Assembly: GCA_045807745.1 (NCBI GenBank)
Contig: JBJMGT010000015.1
Location: 124,001-188,000 of the forward strand
DNA: 64,000 bases
From: QHXQ01 sp045807745
GTDB lineage: Bacteria > Acidobacteriota > Blastocatellia > Pyrinomonadales > Pyrinomonadaceae
Direction of reading: 5' to 3'
Shown: positions 57,677-64,000 of the stretch, one piece after another
Layout of the letters: each line of letters starts with the position of its first letter
Position numbering within the stretch: the first letter of the stretch is position 1
Translations under genes and position numbers: made by a program
The notes under the pieces: model-generated
Told to the model about the DNA's origin: nothing
Seen by the model: the letters and a program-made list of their open reading frames with translations, nothing else
Databases searched by the model: none

Positions 57677-58375
57677 ATGTCCAAAGACAACATTCTCTAC
57701 GCGCTCGTCGGCGTCGGTTTCGGCCTGTTCTTCGGGTTCGTGTTTGTGGCGTGGGCGAATCAGCGCGCGGTGCCGGCGCGCCCACAGGCGGTGACGGAAA
57801 GTGAGGCCGGTGCGACCGACGCACAGTCGTCAATTGCCGTCGCGGATCAGCAGCAGATGCAGAGCGTCCTCGCCGACGCGAGCAAACACGCGCGCGAAAA
57901 TCCGCAGGACTACAACGCGCAGATGACGGCGGGCGGCATCAACTACAAGGCGCAGCAGTACGAGGACGCATTGGAATTTTTTCTGAAGGCTAATCAACTA
58001 AAGCCCGACGAAGTTGAGCCGGTCATCCAACTCGGCAACGTCAACTATGATGCCGGTCGGCTAACGGCCGCCGAGAAGTGGTACACGGCGGCGCTACTGA
58101 AAGAGCCGAACAACATCAACGTGCGCACAGACCTCGGACTGACGTTCCTCCTGCGCCAACCACCCGACAATGATCGCGCCATCGCGGAGTTTCGCCGCTC
58201 GCTGGAACTCGACCCGCGCCACGAACAGACCTTGCAGAACCTCGTCGTCGCGTTGACGCATAAGGGCGATAAGACGGAAGCGCAAGCCGTCCTCAAGCGT
58301 CTGCAAGCAGTCAACCCGGACAATCCGGCAATCCCGAAGTTGCAATCCGAATTGCAAGAACTGGCCGCGCGCTGA
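57677..58375 (+). CDS. TPR membrane protein (paralogue 2)
   Basis: A 232-residue protein: membrane helix NILYALVGVGFGLFFGFVFVAWA at residues 4-26, then TPR repeats (YNAQMTAGGINYKAQQYEDALEFFLKANQLKPDEVEPVIQLGNVNYDAGRLTAAEKWYTAALL...). It aligns with the TPR protein at 53160-54095 (both have a DLG.(F/T)..R.PPD..(R/Q)AIA.(F/Y)R segment). The reading frame begins at 57647 in the hairpin, but the ATG at 57677 is chosen. It follows resC and probably takes part in cytochrome c maturation. Confidence 0.8.
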   Translation: MSKDNILYALVGVGFGLFFGFVFVAWANQRAVPARPQAVTESEAGATDAQSSIAVADQQQMQSVLADASKHARENPQDYNAQMTAGGINYKAQQYEDALEFFLKANQLKPDEVEPVIQLGNVNYDAGRLTAAEKWYTAALLKEPNNINVRTDLGLTFLLRQPPDNDRAIAEFRRSLELDPRHEQTLQNLVVALTHKGDKTEAQAVLKRLQAVNPDNPAIPKLQSELQELAAR

Positions 58376-58424
58376 TGCTGTCCGGCGTTTTGCGGCCCGC
58401 GCAAATAATCGTTGTCAGGCAGGC

Positions 58425-58466
58425 CAGAACTGTGCTACAACGAAGCCCTCCAAAGTAGCAGTTCTG
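58425..58466. other. intergenic hairpin
   Basis: CAGAAC-TG-TGCTAC at 58425-58438 pairs with GTAGCA-GTTCTG at 58455-58466 with a 2-base bulge. It lies between the TPR gene and the next multiheme gene; the rest of this 175-bp gap has no clear signal. Confidence 0.45.
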
Positions 58467-58550
58467 AGTAGTTTACATCTCGGCTCTTTCCGTCCCTGTT
58501 TAGCAGTAGCAAGTGATTCTGGGTTGTACTGATCGCGAAGTACAGCGGCG

Positions 58551-60107
58551 ATGATCCGCGAACGGACACAAAACTTGCGACCGTCTGTGACAGCTTTACC
58601 GCGCCGACTTGATCCGCGCCTCTGCGCGCTCGCGCTCATGCTCGTCTGCGCGACGCTCGTGCTCTGCGCCATTCAACTAGCGCCGCCTGCCGCCGCCCAA
58701 ACCGCGCAGCCACAGCCCGGCGCACCGGCCCGGCGCCCGCGCCCGCGCCCGCGCGCGACCACAGCCCGCCCGCCCGCCGTCGATTATGCAAAGTTCTCAC
58801 ACGCGACCAGAGGGCATTTCGAGGACTGCGCCGCGTGTCATCTGACGCAGACCAAGCCGCAGTTAACGTTGACGAAACCAGACATCGTCGAGTATCCGGA
58901 TCATCCGGCCTGCATCGAGTGTCATCGCAAACAATTCTATAGCGGCCCCATACGCGGCACAGCGCCCGCGATCTGCGCCGACTGTCACACGGCGGCCGCG
59001 CCGCGCAACGGCGCGCGCTTCCCATTTCCGAAGCCGCAGCAGCCGTCGCAGTTTGCGGACACATTCCCGCACGCGAATCACGCGAAGACGACGGCGCTGA
59101 AGATGTTTGCGCCGGCGCTCGGCAAGGATAAGGTCAAACAGCAGGACACGTGTTTCTATTGTCACAAGGTCGATAAGACCGAGTACAAACCACCGGCCGG
59201 GGTGAAGGATGCGTTCGTGCCGCCGCCGGGCACGTTCATGTCCACGCCGACGACGCACGCCAACTGTTTCCAATGCCACTGGCGGAAAGAGGATGAGAAC
59301 CGGAACATTGAGCCGCTCTCAAACCAGTGCGCCGATTGCCATAACAACCTTGCACTGGCCGCGAAACCGGCCATGCCTGCGAAGCCGTCTATGACGCCCG
59401 CGCCGAAACCGACTGCAACGCCAATGGCTAAACCGGCCACGACGCCGGTAGTGAAACCGATGGCGACGCCGACGCCTAAACCGACAGTTACGCCTGCGAA
59501 ACCTATAGCGAAACCGGCGGTCACGCCAGCCGCAAAGCCGACGGCCACACCTGTGGCCAAGCCAACGCCAAAGCCCGATGTCGAGTTGGCGCACGCTGGA
59601 TTTATGCCGACAGGCTTTGGCTGGCCCGTCTCGTTCGTGCCCGCCATGTCGCTCGAACAGCAGAAGCAGATGCCGTTCCGCACCTCGCCGAAGTTTGTCC
59701 ATGAGTTGGACGCGCACAAGACACGAACGGATGAAGAAGGGAAGCAGGTCAAGATCACTTGTATCACGTGCCACGCGACGGTGAAGACATCGAAGTCGCT
59801 TGAGACCTTGCGCCAGCCGGCGAACAAGGTGCAGTTGCCAGCGTGCTCGTCGTCCGCCTGTCACACGGCGCTGTCAGGCTCGGCGGCGTTGAAGTTGTCC
59901 ATCTATCGCGAACTGCGCGAGCGCAGCAAGGATGCCAAGTTCGACTGCGCGACCTGTCATCTGCCGAAGGTGAGCACCGCCGACGTGCCATGCGATCACT
60001 ACGGCGTGGTCTATCAAAGCGCGGTCAAAGAGAGTAAGAGCACGAAGACGCTGGAATCGATCACGCCGCCGCGTTGTGCTGAAGTGCTCAAGCCGGCCGC
60101 GAAGTAA
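58551..60107 (+). CDS. multiheme c-type cytochrome (8 CxxCH plus one CX4CH) with repetitive Pro/Thr/Lys linker
   Basis: A 518-residue exported cytochrome (signal LCALALMLVCATLVLCAIQLAPPAAA). Heme sites in order are CAACH, CIECH, CADCH, CFYCH, CFQCH, CADCH, then after a linker CITCH, CSSSACH (a CX4CH form) and CATCH. The linker, about residues 268-343, is a low-complexity chain of KPTATP, KPAVTP-type units that splits the protein into two heme domains. No domain is known to me with this layout. The next two cytochrome genes follow on the same strand, the first after 29 bases. Confidence 0.87.
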   Translation: MIRERTQNLRPSVTALPRRLDPRLCALALMLVCATLVLCAIQLAPPAAAQTAQPQPGAPARRPRPRPRATTARPPAVDYAKFSHATRGHFEDCAACHLTQTKPQLTLTKPDIVEYPDHPACIECHRKQFYSGPIRGTAPAICADCHTAAAPRNGARFPFPKPQQPSQFADTFPHANHAKTTALKMFAPALGKDKVKQQDTCFYCHKVDKTEYKPPAGVKDAFVPPPGTFMSTPTTHANCFQCHWRKEDENRNIEPLSNQCADCHNNLALAAKPAMPAKPSMTPAPKPTATPMAKPATTPVVKPMATPTPKPTVTPAKPIAKPAVTPAAKPTATPVAKPTPKPDVELAHAGFMPTGFGWPVSFVPAMSLEQQKQMPFRTSPKFVHELDAHKTRTDEEGKQVKITCITCHATVKTSKSLETLRQPANKVQLPACSSSACHTALSGSAALKLSIYRELRERSKDAKFDCATCHLPKVSTADVPCDHYGVVYQSAVKESKSTKTLESITPPRCAEVLKPAAK

Positions 60108-60136
60108 GCGGTCAGTCGAGAGAAGAGACAAGGAAC

Positions 60137-61054
60137 GTGCGCCCAAACGCCGTAACAGCAAAACCCACAGTGCCGCGTCGGCGGCCCGCAGTCGAACGTC
60201 TGTCGCTCGTCATCGTCGCGGCGACGGCGCTCGCGTGCGTCTGGCTTATGACCGGCGGCCGGGTGATTGCGATTGCGCCGGCCGCGCCCGCTCCGGTCGT
60301 GCAGGAACAAGATTACTCGAAGTTCCTGCATAACGATCCAAAGCACGCCGCCATCGCGTGCGCTTCGTGTCATAAACGCGCGAGCGATAACTCGATCAGT
60401 CCGGCCTACGATGGTCGAGCTTCGCTGCCCGGTCACAAGGCCTGCACCGATTGTCACCTCGCACAGTTTGTGCAGCAGAACACCGCGATGTGTAGCATCT
60501 GTCACACGAGCGTCGAGAACAATGCGCATCCCCCGGTCAAAAACTTTCCGGGGTTGATGAGCTTTAACGCGAAGTTCGATCACGCGCAGCACAACATCGG
60601 CGACGCGCGCCCGCCCGCGGGTTGTGCGTCGTGTCACACAGCCGGCGGCCGACGCGCGGCGGCGATGTCGATCCCCGCGACCTTAAACGCGCACGCGCAG
60701 TGCTACACCTGCCACACGCCGAACGCGCAGGCCAACGGTCGCGAGATCAGTTCATGCGGCGTCTGTCACGCGCTGGGCAGCTACGCGCGCACACCCGTCG
60801 CCGGGCGCTCTTTCGCCGTCGGCTTCAGCCACCTAACGCACGGGCGCAGACAGGGCTTGGGCTGCAACGACTGTCATAACCTGCGCGCCGGCGCGCCCCA
60901 ACGACAACAGGTGACATCGACGCGCCCCTTGCAGCATTTCGGCAGCGGTCGGGCGCAGAGTTGCATGACCTGTCACAATGGTCGCCGCGCCTTCGGCGAC
61001 GAGAATTTCAACGAGTGTGTGAAATGTCATAAGGGTACGACGTTCCGCATGTGA
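60137..61054 (+). CDS. nonaheme c-type cytochrome
   Basis: A 305-residue exported cytochrome with an N-terminal hydrophobic helix (LSLVIVAATALACVWLMTGG) and nine CxxCH sites: CASCH, CTDCH, CSICH, CASCH, CYTCH, CGVCH, CNDCH, CMTCH and CVKCH. One heme per about 30 residues makes it almost all heme, as in wire-like electron carriers. The start is GTG at 60137 with AAGGAAC upstream. Confidence 0.88.
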   Translation: MRPNAVTAKPTVPRRRPAVERLSLVIVAATALACVWLMTGGRVIAIAPAAPAPVVQEQDYSKFLHNDPKHAAIACASCHKRASDNSISPAYDGRASLPGHKACTDCHLAQFVQQNTAMCSICHTSVENNAHPPVKNFPGLMSFNAKFDHAQHNIGDARPPAGCASCHTAGGRRAAAMSIPATLNAHAQCYTCHTPNAQANGREISSCGVCHALGSYARTPVAGRSFAVGFSHLTHGRRQGLGCNDCHNLRAGAPQRQQVTSTRPLQHFGSGRAQSCMTCHNGRRAFGDENFNECVKCHKGTTFRM

Positions 61055-61092
61055 GCTTCGTACGGGCGCGATGGCAGTTCAGGAAAAAGAAA

Positions 61093-61121
61093 TTGACAAG
61101 CGGGGCCCGGCCGTCTATATT
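61093..61121 (+). promoter_or_regulatory. strong sigma70-type promoter
   Basis: TTGACA (61093-61098), an ideal 17-base spacer and TATATT (61116-61121). It is positioned to drive the tetraheme gene at 61252, with a leader of about 125 bases. Confidence 0.7.
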
Positions 61122-61251
61122 GCGCCGGGATGTATCCCCAAGACAGTTCTTGAGAGTGCGCGACTCGCGCTATTTCAGCCGCACTCGTCTCGCCCTTGAC
61201 ATAAACGCTCTGGTCATCTCCCGGCAAACCTAAGTTTAAGGAAGATCAGCC

Positions 61252-61824
61252 ATGAAACTGTTCCTCGGTTCTGTTGCCCTGCTCAGTTGTACCGCGCTGT
61301 TCGTGGTCAGCCATCACGTCGCGCCCGCTTCGGCCGCTCTGCTCGTCAAGAGCAAGGTCGAGCCGAAAGAGGTCGTGCTCAGCAAAGACGCGAAAGACCC
61401 CAAAGCCAAACCCGTCCTGCTGACGCACGAAGCCCACGCGACCAAAAACTATAGCGAAGACGGCAAGTCGGTTATCGCTTGCACAGTCTGCCATCACACA
61501 GATCAACCGAAGTCGGCGCTTACCGGCGTCCTGAAAACCTCCGAGCGCGATGCGGTCTTGACCTCGGCGCTTCTAAAGGATGACAAATCTGCGCCCGTCA
61601 AGACCTGTCGCGAGTGCCATGCGCAGACGGGGGTGAAGCCGGCGGAGTGGCCCGCCATCCCGACTGTGAAATATCCAGACGAAGACGACGAGACGGTGCT
61701 GGCGAACGACGAAGCCTATCACCGCAACTGCAACTCGTGTCACGATGCGGTTAAGAAGCGCGACGCGGCGACGAAAGCGCCGACCACCTGCGCTGCTTGC
61801 CACAACGGCGGCAAACCGGCGTAA
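61252..61824 (+). CDS. tetraheme cytochrome c3-like protein
   Basis: A 190-residue exported protein (signal MKLFLGSVALLSCTALFVVSHHVAPASA). Four heme sites are seen: CTVCH (followed by a second His, CTVCHH), CRECH, CNSCH and CAACH, with extra His residues suited to bis-His ligation as in class III cytochromes. AAGGAAG precedes the ATG. It has its own promoter, so it may be a more abundant periplasmic shuttle for the cluster. Confidence 0.88.
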   Translation: MKLFLGSVALLSCTALFVVSHHVAPASAALLVKSKVEPKEVVLSKDAKDPKAKPVLLTHEAHATKNYSEDGKSVIACTVCHHTDQPKSALTGVLKTSERDAVLTSALLKDDKSAPVKTCRECHAQTGVKPAEWPAIPTVKYPDEDDETVLANDEAYHRNCNSCHDAVKKRDAATKAPTTCAACHNGGKPA

Positions 61825-61869
61825 AGCAGCCGGGCGGAAAATTTATTTGGCAGGCGACGCGACCGGACG

Positions 61870-61899
61870 TTGAACGTTTGGTCGCGTTACCTTTATCAT
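61870..61899 (+). promoter_or_regulatory. candidate promoter for lipoprotein gene
   Basis: TTGAAC (61870-61875), an 18-base spacer and TATCAT (61894-61899), 32 bases before the lipoprotein start. Confidence 0.45.
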
Positions 61900-61931
61900 G
61901 TCGTAAAACTGAACAGAAAGCCGGATTGAAC

Positions 61932-62444
61932 ATGCGCACACTGTTTATCGCCAGCACTCTCTTTGCTATGATCTTCGTCGCCGCCTGCAATCCCGCCGCG
62001 ACCACAGAGAATACGGCCACAACTAACACCAATAGCAGCACGACTACCAATCAATCAGTCAGCACGACCATGCCTGCGGGCAGCGTGCCGCCAATATCGT
62101 CTGCCCACGGCAGTGCGCCAACCGGGGCGACCGGCTCAACCGAAAAGCCGGAAGGCGTGGACACGGCCGCGCTCGATGCGAAGATCGAGAAGCTGGAAGC
62201 GAAAGTTAAAGGTGGCAGCGCAACGGCCGCGGATAAGAAGACGCTCGCCGAGACATATTTTGAACGCGGCAACATCTATTACAACGCCGGCAGCCCGCGC
62301 CTCTACAAGTTCGCCCTCGGCGATCTACGTCGCGTGCTCAAATACGACGCGACGAACACCGAAGCGCACGAGAAGGTCGATGAGCTGGTCAGAATTTATA
62401 ACTCGATGGGCCGGCCCGTCCCGCAGAACGGCCTTGAACCTTGA
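61932..62444 (+). CDS. putative lipoprotein with TPR-like region
   Basis: A 170-residue protein. MRTLFIASTLFAMIFVAAC is a lipoprotein signal with Cys at residue 19, followed by a Thr/Asn-rich stretch (about 20-70) and a helical part (DAKIEKLEAKVKGGSATAADKKTLAETYFERGNIYYNAGSPRLYKFALGDLRRVLKYD) that looks like one or two TPRs. The longer frame from 61797 is not coding-like. It closes the cytochrome island and may be an accessory factor. Confidence 0.75.
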   Translation: MRTLFIASTLFAMIFVAACNPAATTENTATTNTNSSTTTNQSVSTTMPAGSVPPISSAHGSAPTGATGSTEKPEGVDTAALDAKIEKLEAKVKGGSATAADKKTLAETYFERGNIYYNAGSPRLYKFALGDLRRVLKYDATNTEAHEKVDELVRIYNSMGRPVPQNGLEP

Positions 62445-62459
62445 TCAGTAAGTAGTTTT

Positions 62460-62477
62460 CTGCCCATCTGTGGGCAG
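62460..62477 (+). terminator. perfect 7-bp hairpin after lipoprotein gene
   Basis: CTGCCCA, loop TCTG, TGGGCAG, 15 bases after the stop codon. It has no T-run, so it is a weak terminator candidate. Confidence 0.4.
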
Positions 62478-62506
62478 CGGTAAAAGTCGTCGGTTAGAGT
62501 GATGAG

Positions 62507-62615
62507 ACCGCTACTAGCGGTAATTTACGCTTAGGAGAGTGTTATACCGCACATCGCGGTAATTGCCGCTTGTTAGGGTATTATACCGCTAGTAGCGGTC
62601 TAATAAGCGTTGGGC
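62507..62615. repeat. three palindromes at exact 39-bp spacing
   Basis: ACCGCTACTAGCGGT, ACCGCACATCGCGGT and ACCGCTAGTAGCGGT start at 62507, 62546 and 62585. The first two are followed by AATT, two variable bases and CGCTT. The third unit ends in AAGCGTTGGGC at the edge of the gene cassette. The outer two palindromes are reverse complements of each other. They could be regulator binding sites or part of a recombination site. Confidence 0.7.
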
Positions 62616-63352
62616 TGCTTCACTGCATAGAAGCAATCAAGAACTTGGAGCGACGGAAATGAAAATGGAAGCTATGGAAGCTAAGGACTGGATATCCTTG
62701 GTCAGTATTATTGCTACTGTAACTCTGGCAATAGTGACCCTTCTTGTAAGCCGGCGTAGAGAAAAGCATCAACAGGAGCGCGACGACAGACTGCGTAAAG
62801 ACCAGCAGGCACGCGAAGATTCTTTACGTGAGAAAGGGCGCATCGACTTTCCACAGGTAGAGTTCAACATCGATTGTAACTTTTATGGGCCGCAGCAAGA
62901 TGAGTATCTAGTGGAAGTATTATTAACAGTTCATAACATGGGGCACGTTAAGCATGAACTGAAAGACGTGCGTTTACGGATCAGAGGCATTAAAGAGAAT
63001 CAAAAGCTCGAATATTGGGAGGATCACGGCCACAGGCTTAAATTCCCGGAAAAGCTAGTGCCAAGTGAAACTGAAGTCGGGCAGTTTTTCGCCGAGCCCG
63101 GTGAAAAGCATGTGATCACATATGTGACAAAAATCCCTGCATCAATCAAATATATTTCAGCATACGCGAGACATTCATTTGGTGCTGATAAGCTTCTTCA
63201 TGATACTGAAAGAGTGTTTCCTGTGAAGGCGCGGTAACATTCTGCCACAGCTCAGCCCAACAACGCCATGCAGCCGACCGCGCAATAGCGTTGCTTTCAT
63301 GCGCGAGACTTGGCCGTCATCACGTTGTCTGCGCGGCGGCTGATGGCGGGCG
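62610..63352 (+). mobile_element. integron-type gene cassette
   Basis: The unit runs from TTGGGC (after the G of GTTGGGC at 62609-62615) to the G of GTTAGGC at 63352-63358, as expected for integrase cutting between G and TT. It holds one AT-rich gene and a typical attC site after it. No integrase gene is in the window, so this looks like a lone cassette. Confidence 0.75.
62659..63237 (+). CDS. cassette-borne membrane-anchored protein of unknown function
   Basis: A 192-residue protein. One N-terminal membrane helix (WISLVSIIATVTLAIVTLLVS) is followed by a charged helix (RRREKHQQERDDRLRKDQQAREDSLREKG), probably coiled coil, and a beta-rich domain from about residue 65 (VEFNIDCNFYGPQQDEYLVEVLLTVHNMGHVKHELKDVRLRIRG...). 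It has GGAG upstream of the ATG. The base composition is unlike the neighbours: 62881-62940 holds 22 G+C in 60. It is the cargo of the cassette; no known family was recognised. Confidence 0.8.
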   Translation: MKMEAMEAKDWISLVSIIATVTLAIVTLLVSRRREKHQQERDDRLRKDQQAREDSLREKGRIDFPQVEFNIDCNFYGPQQDEYLVEVLLTVHNMGHVKHELKDVRLRIRGIKENQKLEYWEDHGHRLKFPEKLVPSETEVGQFFAEPGEKHVITYVTKIPASIKYISAYARHSFGADKLLHDTERVFPVKAR

Positions 63353-63358
63353 TTAGGC
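63255..63358 (+). other. attC recombination site (104 bp)
   Basis: R'' GCCCAAC at 63255-63261 and R' GTTAGGC at 63352-63358 are the outer boxes. Inside, CGCCATGCAGCCG pairs with CGGCTGATGGCG except for one extra base, the extrahelical base that marks the attC bottom strand. Further pairing continues with CGCGC against GCGCG. This is the canonical layout of a cassette attC. Confidence 0.88.
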
Positions 63359-63452
63359 GGCTTACAAAAAAACAGAAGCAGGGTTGAATGTAAGCGGCGC
63401 GCATAAGCACCAGCCGCGTCGAATGGTTACGTCGTGCGGGCCGCCGCCCAAC

Positions 63453-63890
63453 TCATTGTGGCCGGTTCTTTATCTCGCGCAGCCGCGCCTGTTGCTCGGG
63501 TGTCAGACCGTTTTTAATCCGCACGACCAGAGTGAAGTGCGTCCGCTTGATTTCGCGTTCGAGGTTTAGAATTTTATCTAACTGCGCCAGCACTTGCTGC
63601 TCATCAATTCTCGGCCCTTTCACCAGCGCAATCATTGTCTCCGATTCACTTTGCAGTTGCCACTGCAATTCGGTGAAGCGCGCCTGGGCCTTCTGGACTT
63701 CGGCCTTGATTAAATTCTTTTGCTCCTCGCTGAGGCCGAGGGCTTGCTGATGTTGCATCACCAACTCCGGCGGAAAGAGGCTGTCGCCAAGTGGGTCGGG
63801 CGGGGGTTGGGGCGGCTGTAGCGGCTGTTGCGCCCAGGCAACACAGCCGATGAAAAGCAGACAAGCGCACAAACCGTAAACTCTACGCAT
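63453..63890 (-). CDS. Spy/LTXXQ-like periplasmic protein
   Basis: A 145-residue exported helical protein. The signal MRRVYGLCACLLFIGCVAWA is followed by a Pro-rich stretch and a Spy/CpxP-like core (ALGLSEEQKNLIKAEVQKAQARFTELQWQLQSESETMIALVKG...LAQLDKILNLEREIKRTHFTLVVRIKNGLTPEQQARLREI) with the LTPEQ motif. Such proteins act as periplasmic chaperones or metal-stress sensors. GGGAGGA precedes the ATG. Confidence 0.85.
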   Translation of the reverse strand: MRRVYGLCACLLFIGCVAWAQQPLQPPQPPPDPLGDSLFPPELVMQHQQALGLSEEQKNLIKAEVQKAQARFTELQWQLQSESETMIALVKGPRIDEQQVLAQLDKILNLEREIKRTHFTLVVRIKNGLTPEQQARLREIKNRPQ

Positions 63891-63917
63891 CTTTTTTCCT
63901 CCCTTATTTCCTTTGCT

Positions 63918-64000
63918 TCATTCGTTCTCGTCAAAGCTGAGGGCTTTGATGTCTGCCGTTGTTGTGCTGAGACGCGGAATGGTTCTGAGCAATCGGTCAC
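63918..64000 (-). CDS. C-terminal end of an upstream gene (partial)
   Basis: One minus-strand frame is open from the window edge and ends at TGA (63918-63920), giving DRLLRTIPRLSTTTADIKALSFDENE. It stops 27 bases before the Spy-like start and looks like a natural protein end. The product cannot be named; a regulator such as an anti-sigma factor would be a common neighbour. Another frame stays open to 63758 but overlaps the Spy-like gene. Confidence 0.4.
   Translation of the reverse strand, partial: DRLLRTIPRLSTTTADIKALSFDENE

Noticed and set aside
62507..62615. CRISPR mini-array
   Set aside because: The repeats are short perfect palindromes with partly conserved spacers at 39-bp period and no cas genes.
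63446..63452. Second attC (GCCCAAC box)
   Set aside because: No matching GTTRRRY box or pairing arms follow; the Spy-like gene on the opposite strand begins there.
1..64000. tRNA or rRNA genes, insertion sequences, prophage
   Set aside because: No cloverleaf-like or rRNA-like stretch, transposase or phage structural gene was recognised by eye.

Overview
The window reads as one continuous piece of a high-GC, Gram-negative chromosome, most likely an acidobacterium of the Blastocatellia type. This is inferred from the gene mix (System II cytochrome c maturation, a carboxypeptidase-regulatory-domain outer membrane barrel, an S9 prolyl oligopeptidase, many multiheme cytochromes, an ether-lipid-type multidomain enzyme) and from intergenic hairpins built of 7-base words. 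No rRNA, tRNA, IS transposase, phage gene or CRISPR array was seen.

0-13 kb, lipid and cell-envelope genes. A PlsC acyltransferase and a diacylglycerol-kinase-like lipid kinase (+) face an extended SDR and a 1470-residue reductase / acyl-AMP ligase / ACP / acyltransferase fusion (-), whose architecture fits bacterial ether-lipid synthesis (ElbD type). An AT-rich deoxyribosyltransferase-like gene, a LarA-like protein, a prolyl oligopeptidase and a HAD-IB phosphatase follow.

13-18.4 kb, housekeeping genes: a small Cys-motif protein, a cREC-like receiver protein, exonuclease III, an SDR, a histidine phosphatase, NAD(P)H-hydrate dehydratase and a DUF4328 membrane protein.

18.4-33.2 kb, all on the minus strand: a reductive pyrimidine catabolism locus. 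It holds PreT/PreA dihydropyrimidine dehydrogenase, dihydropyrimidinase, beta-ureidopropionase, an NCS1 permease, a class III aminotransferase and an aldehyde dehydrogenase. Between them lie a SIMPL protein, a retropepsin-like protease with a small partner, and a radical SAM enzyme. A PIN-domain toxin-antitoxin-like module is wedged into the 3' end of preA between two copies of that 3' end, which differ only at synonymous positions.

33.3-43.9 kb, mixed (+) genes: an acyl-CoA synthetase, a secreted beta-helix protein with calcium-binding repeats behind a long leader, a duplicated DUF6328 protein, an alpha/beta hydrolase, an amino-acid ABC transporter, a class-A-beta-lactamase-like hydrolase and a ferredoxin/metallo-beta-lactamase fusion.

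43.9-62.4 kb, a cytochrome island: a decaheme protein with an LVIVD-type propeller and C-terminal anchor, an outer-membrane barrel just upstream in the same direction, a tandem GlcG/HbpS-type protein, two paralogous TPR membrane proteins bracketing ResB and ResC/CcsA, and three more multiheme cytochromes. Together the cytochromes have 31 CxxCH motifs plus one CX4CH. This looks like a self-contained electron-transfer module with its own heme-attachment machinery and is the best candidate for an undescribed system here.

62.4-64 kb: an integron-type gene cassette (AT-rich gene plus a 104-bp attC) next to three palindromes at exact 39-bp spacing, then a Spy/LTXXQ-like periplasmic protein.

Several gene starts were moved downstream of the longest reading frame, because the extra N-terminal codons lie inside intergenic hairpins or in another gene.
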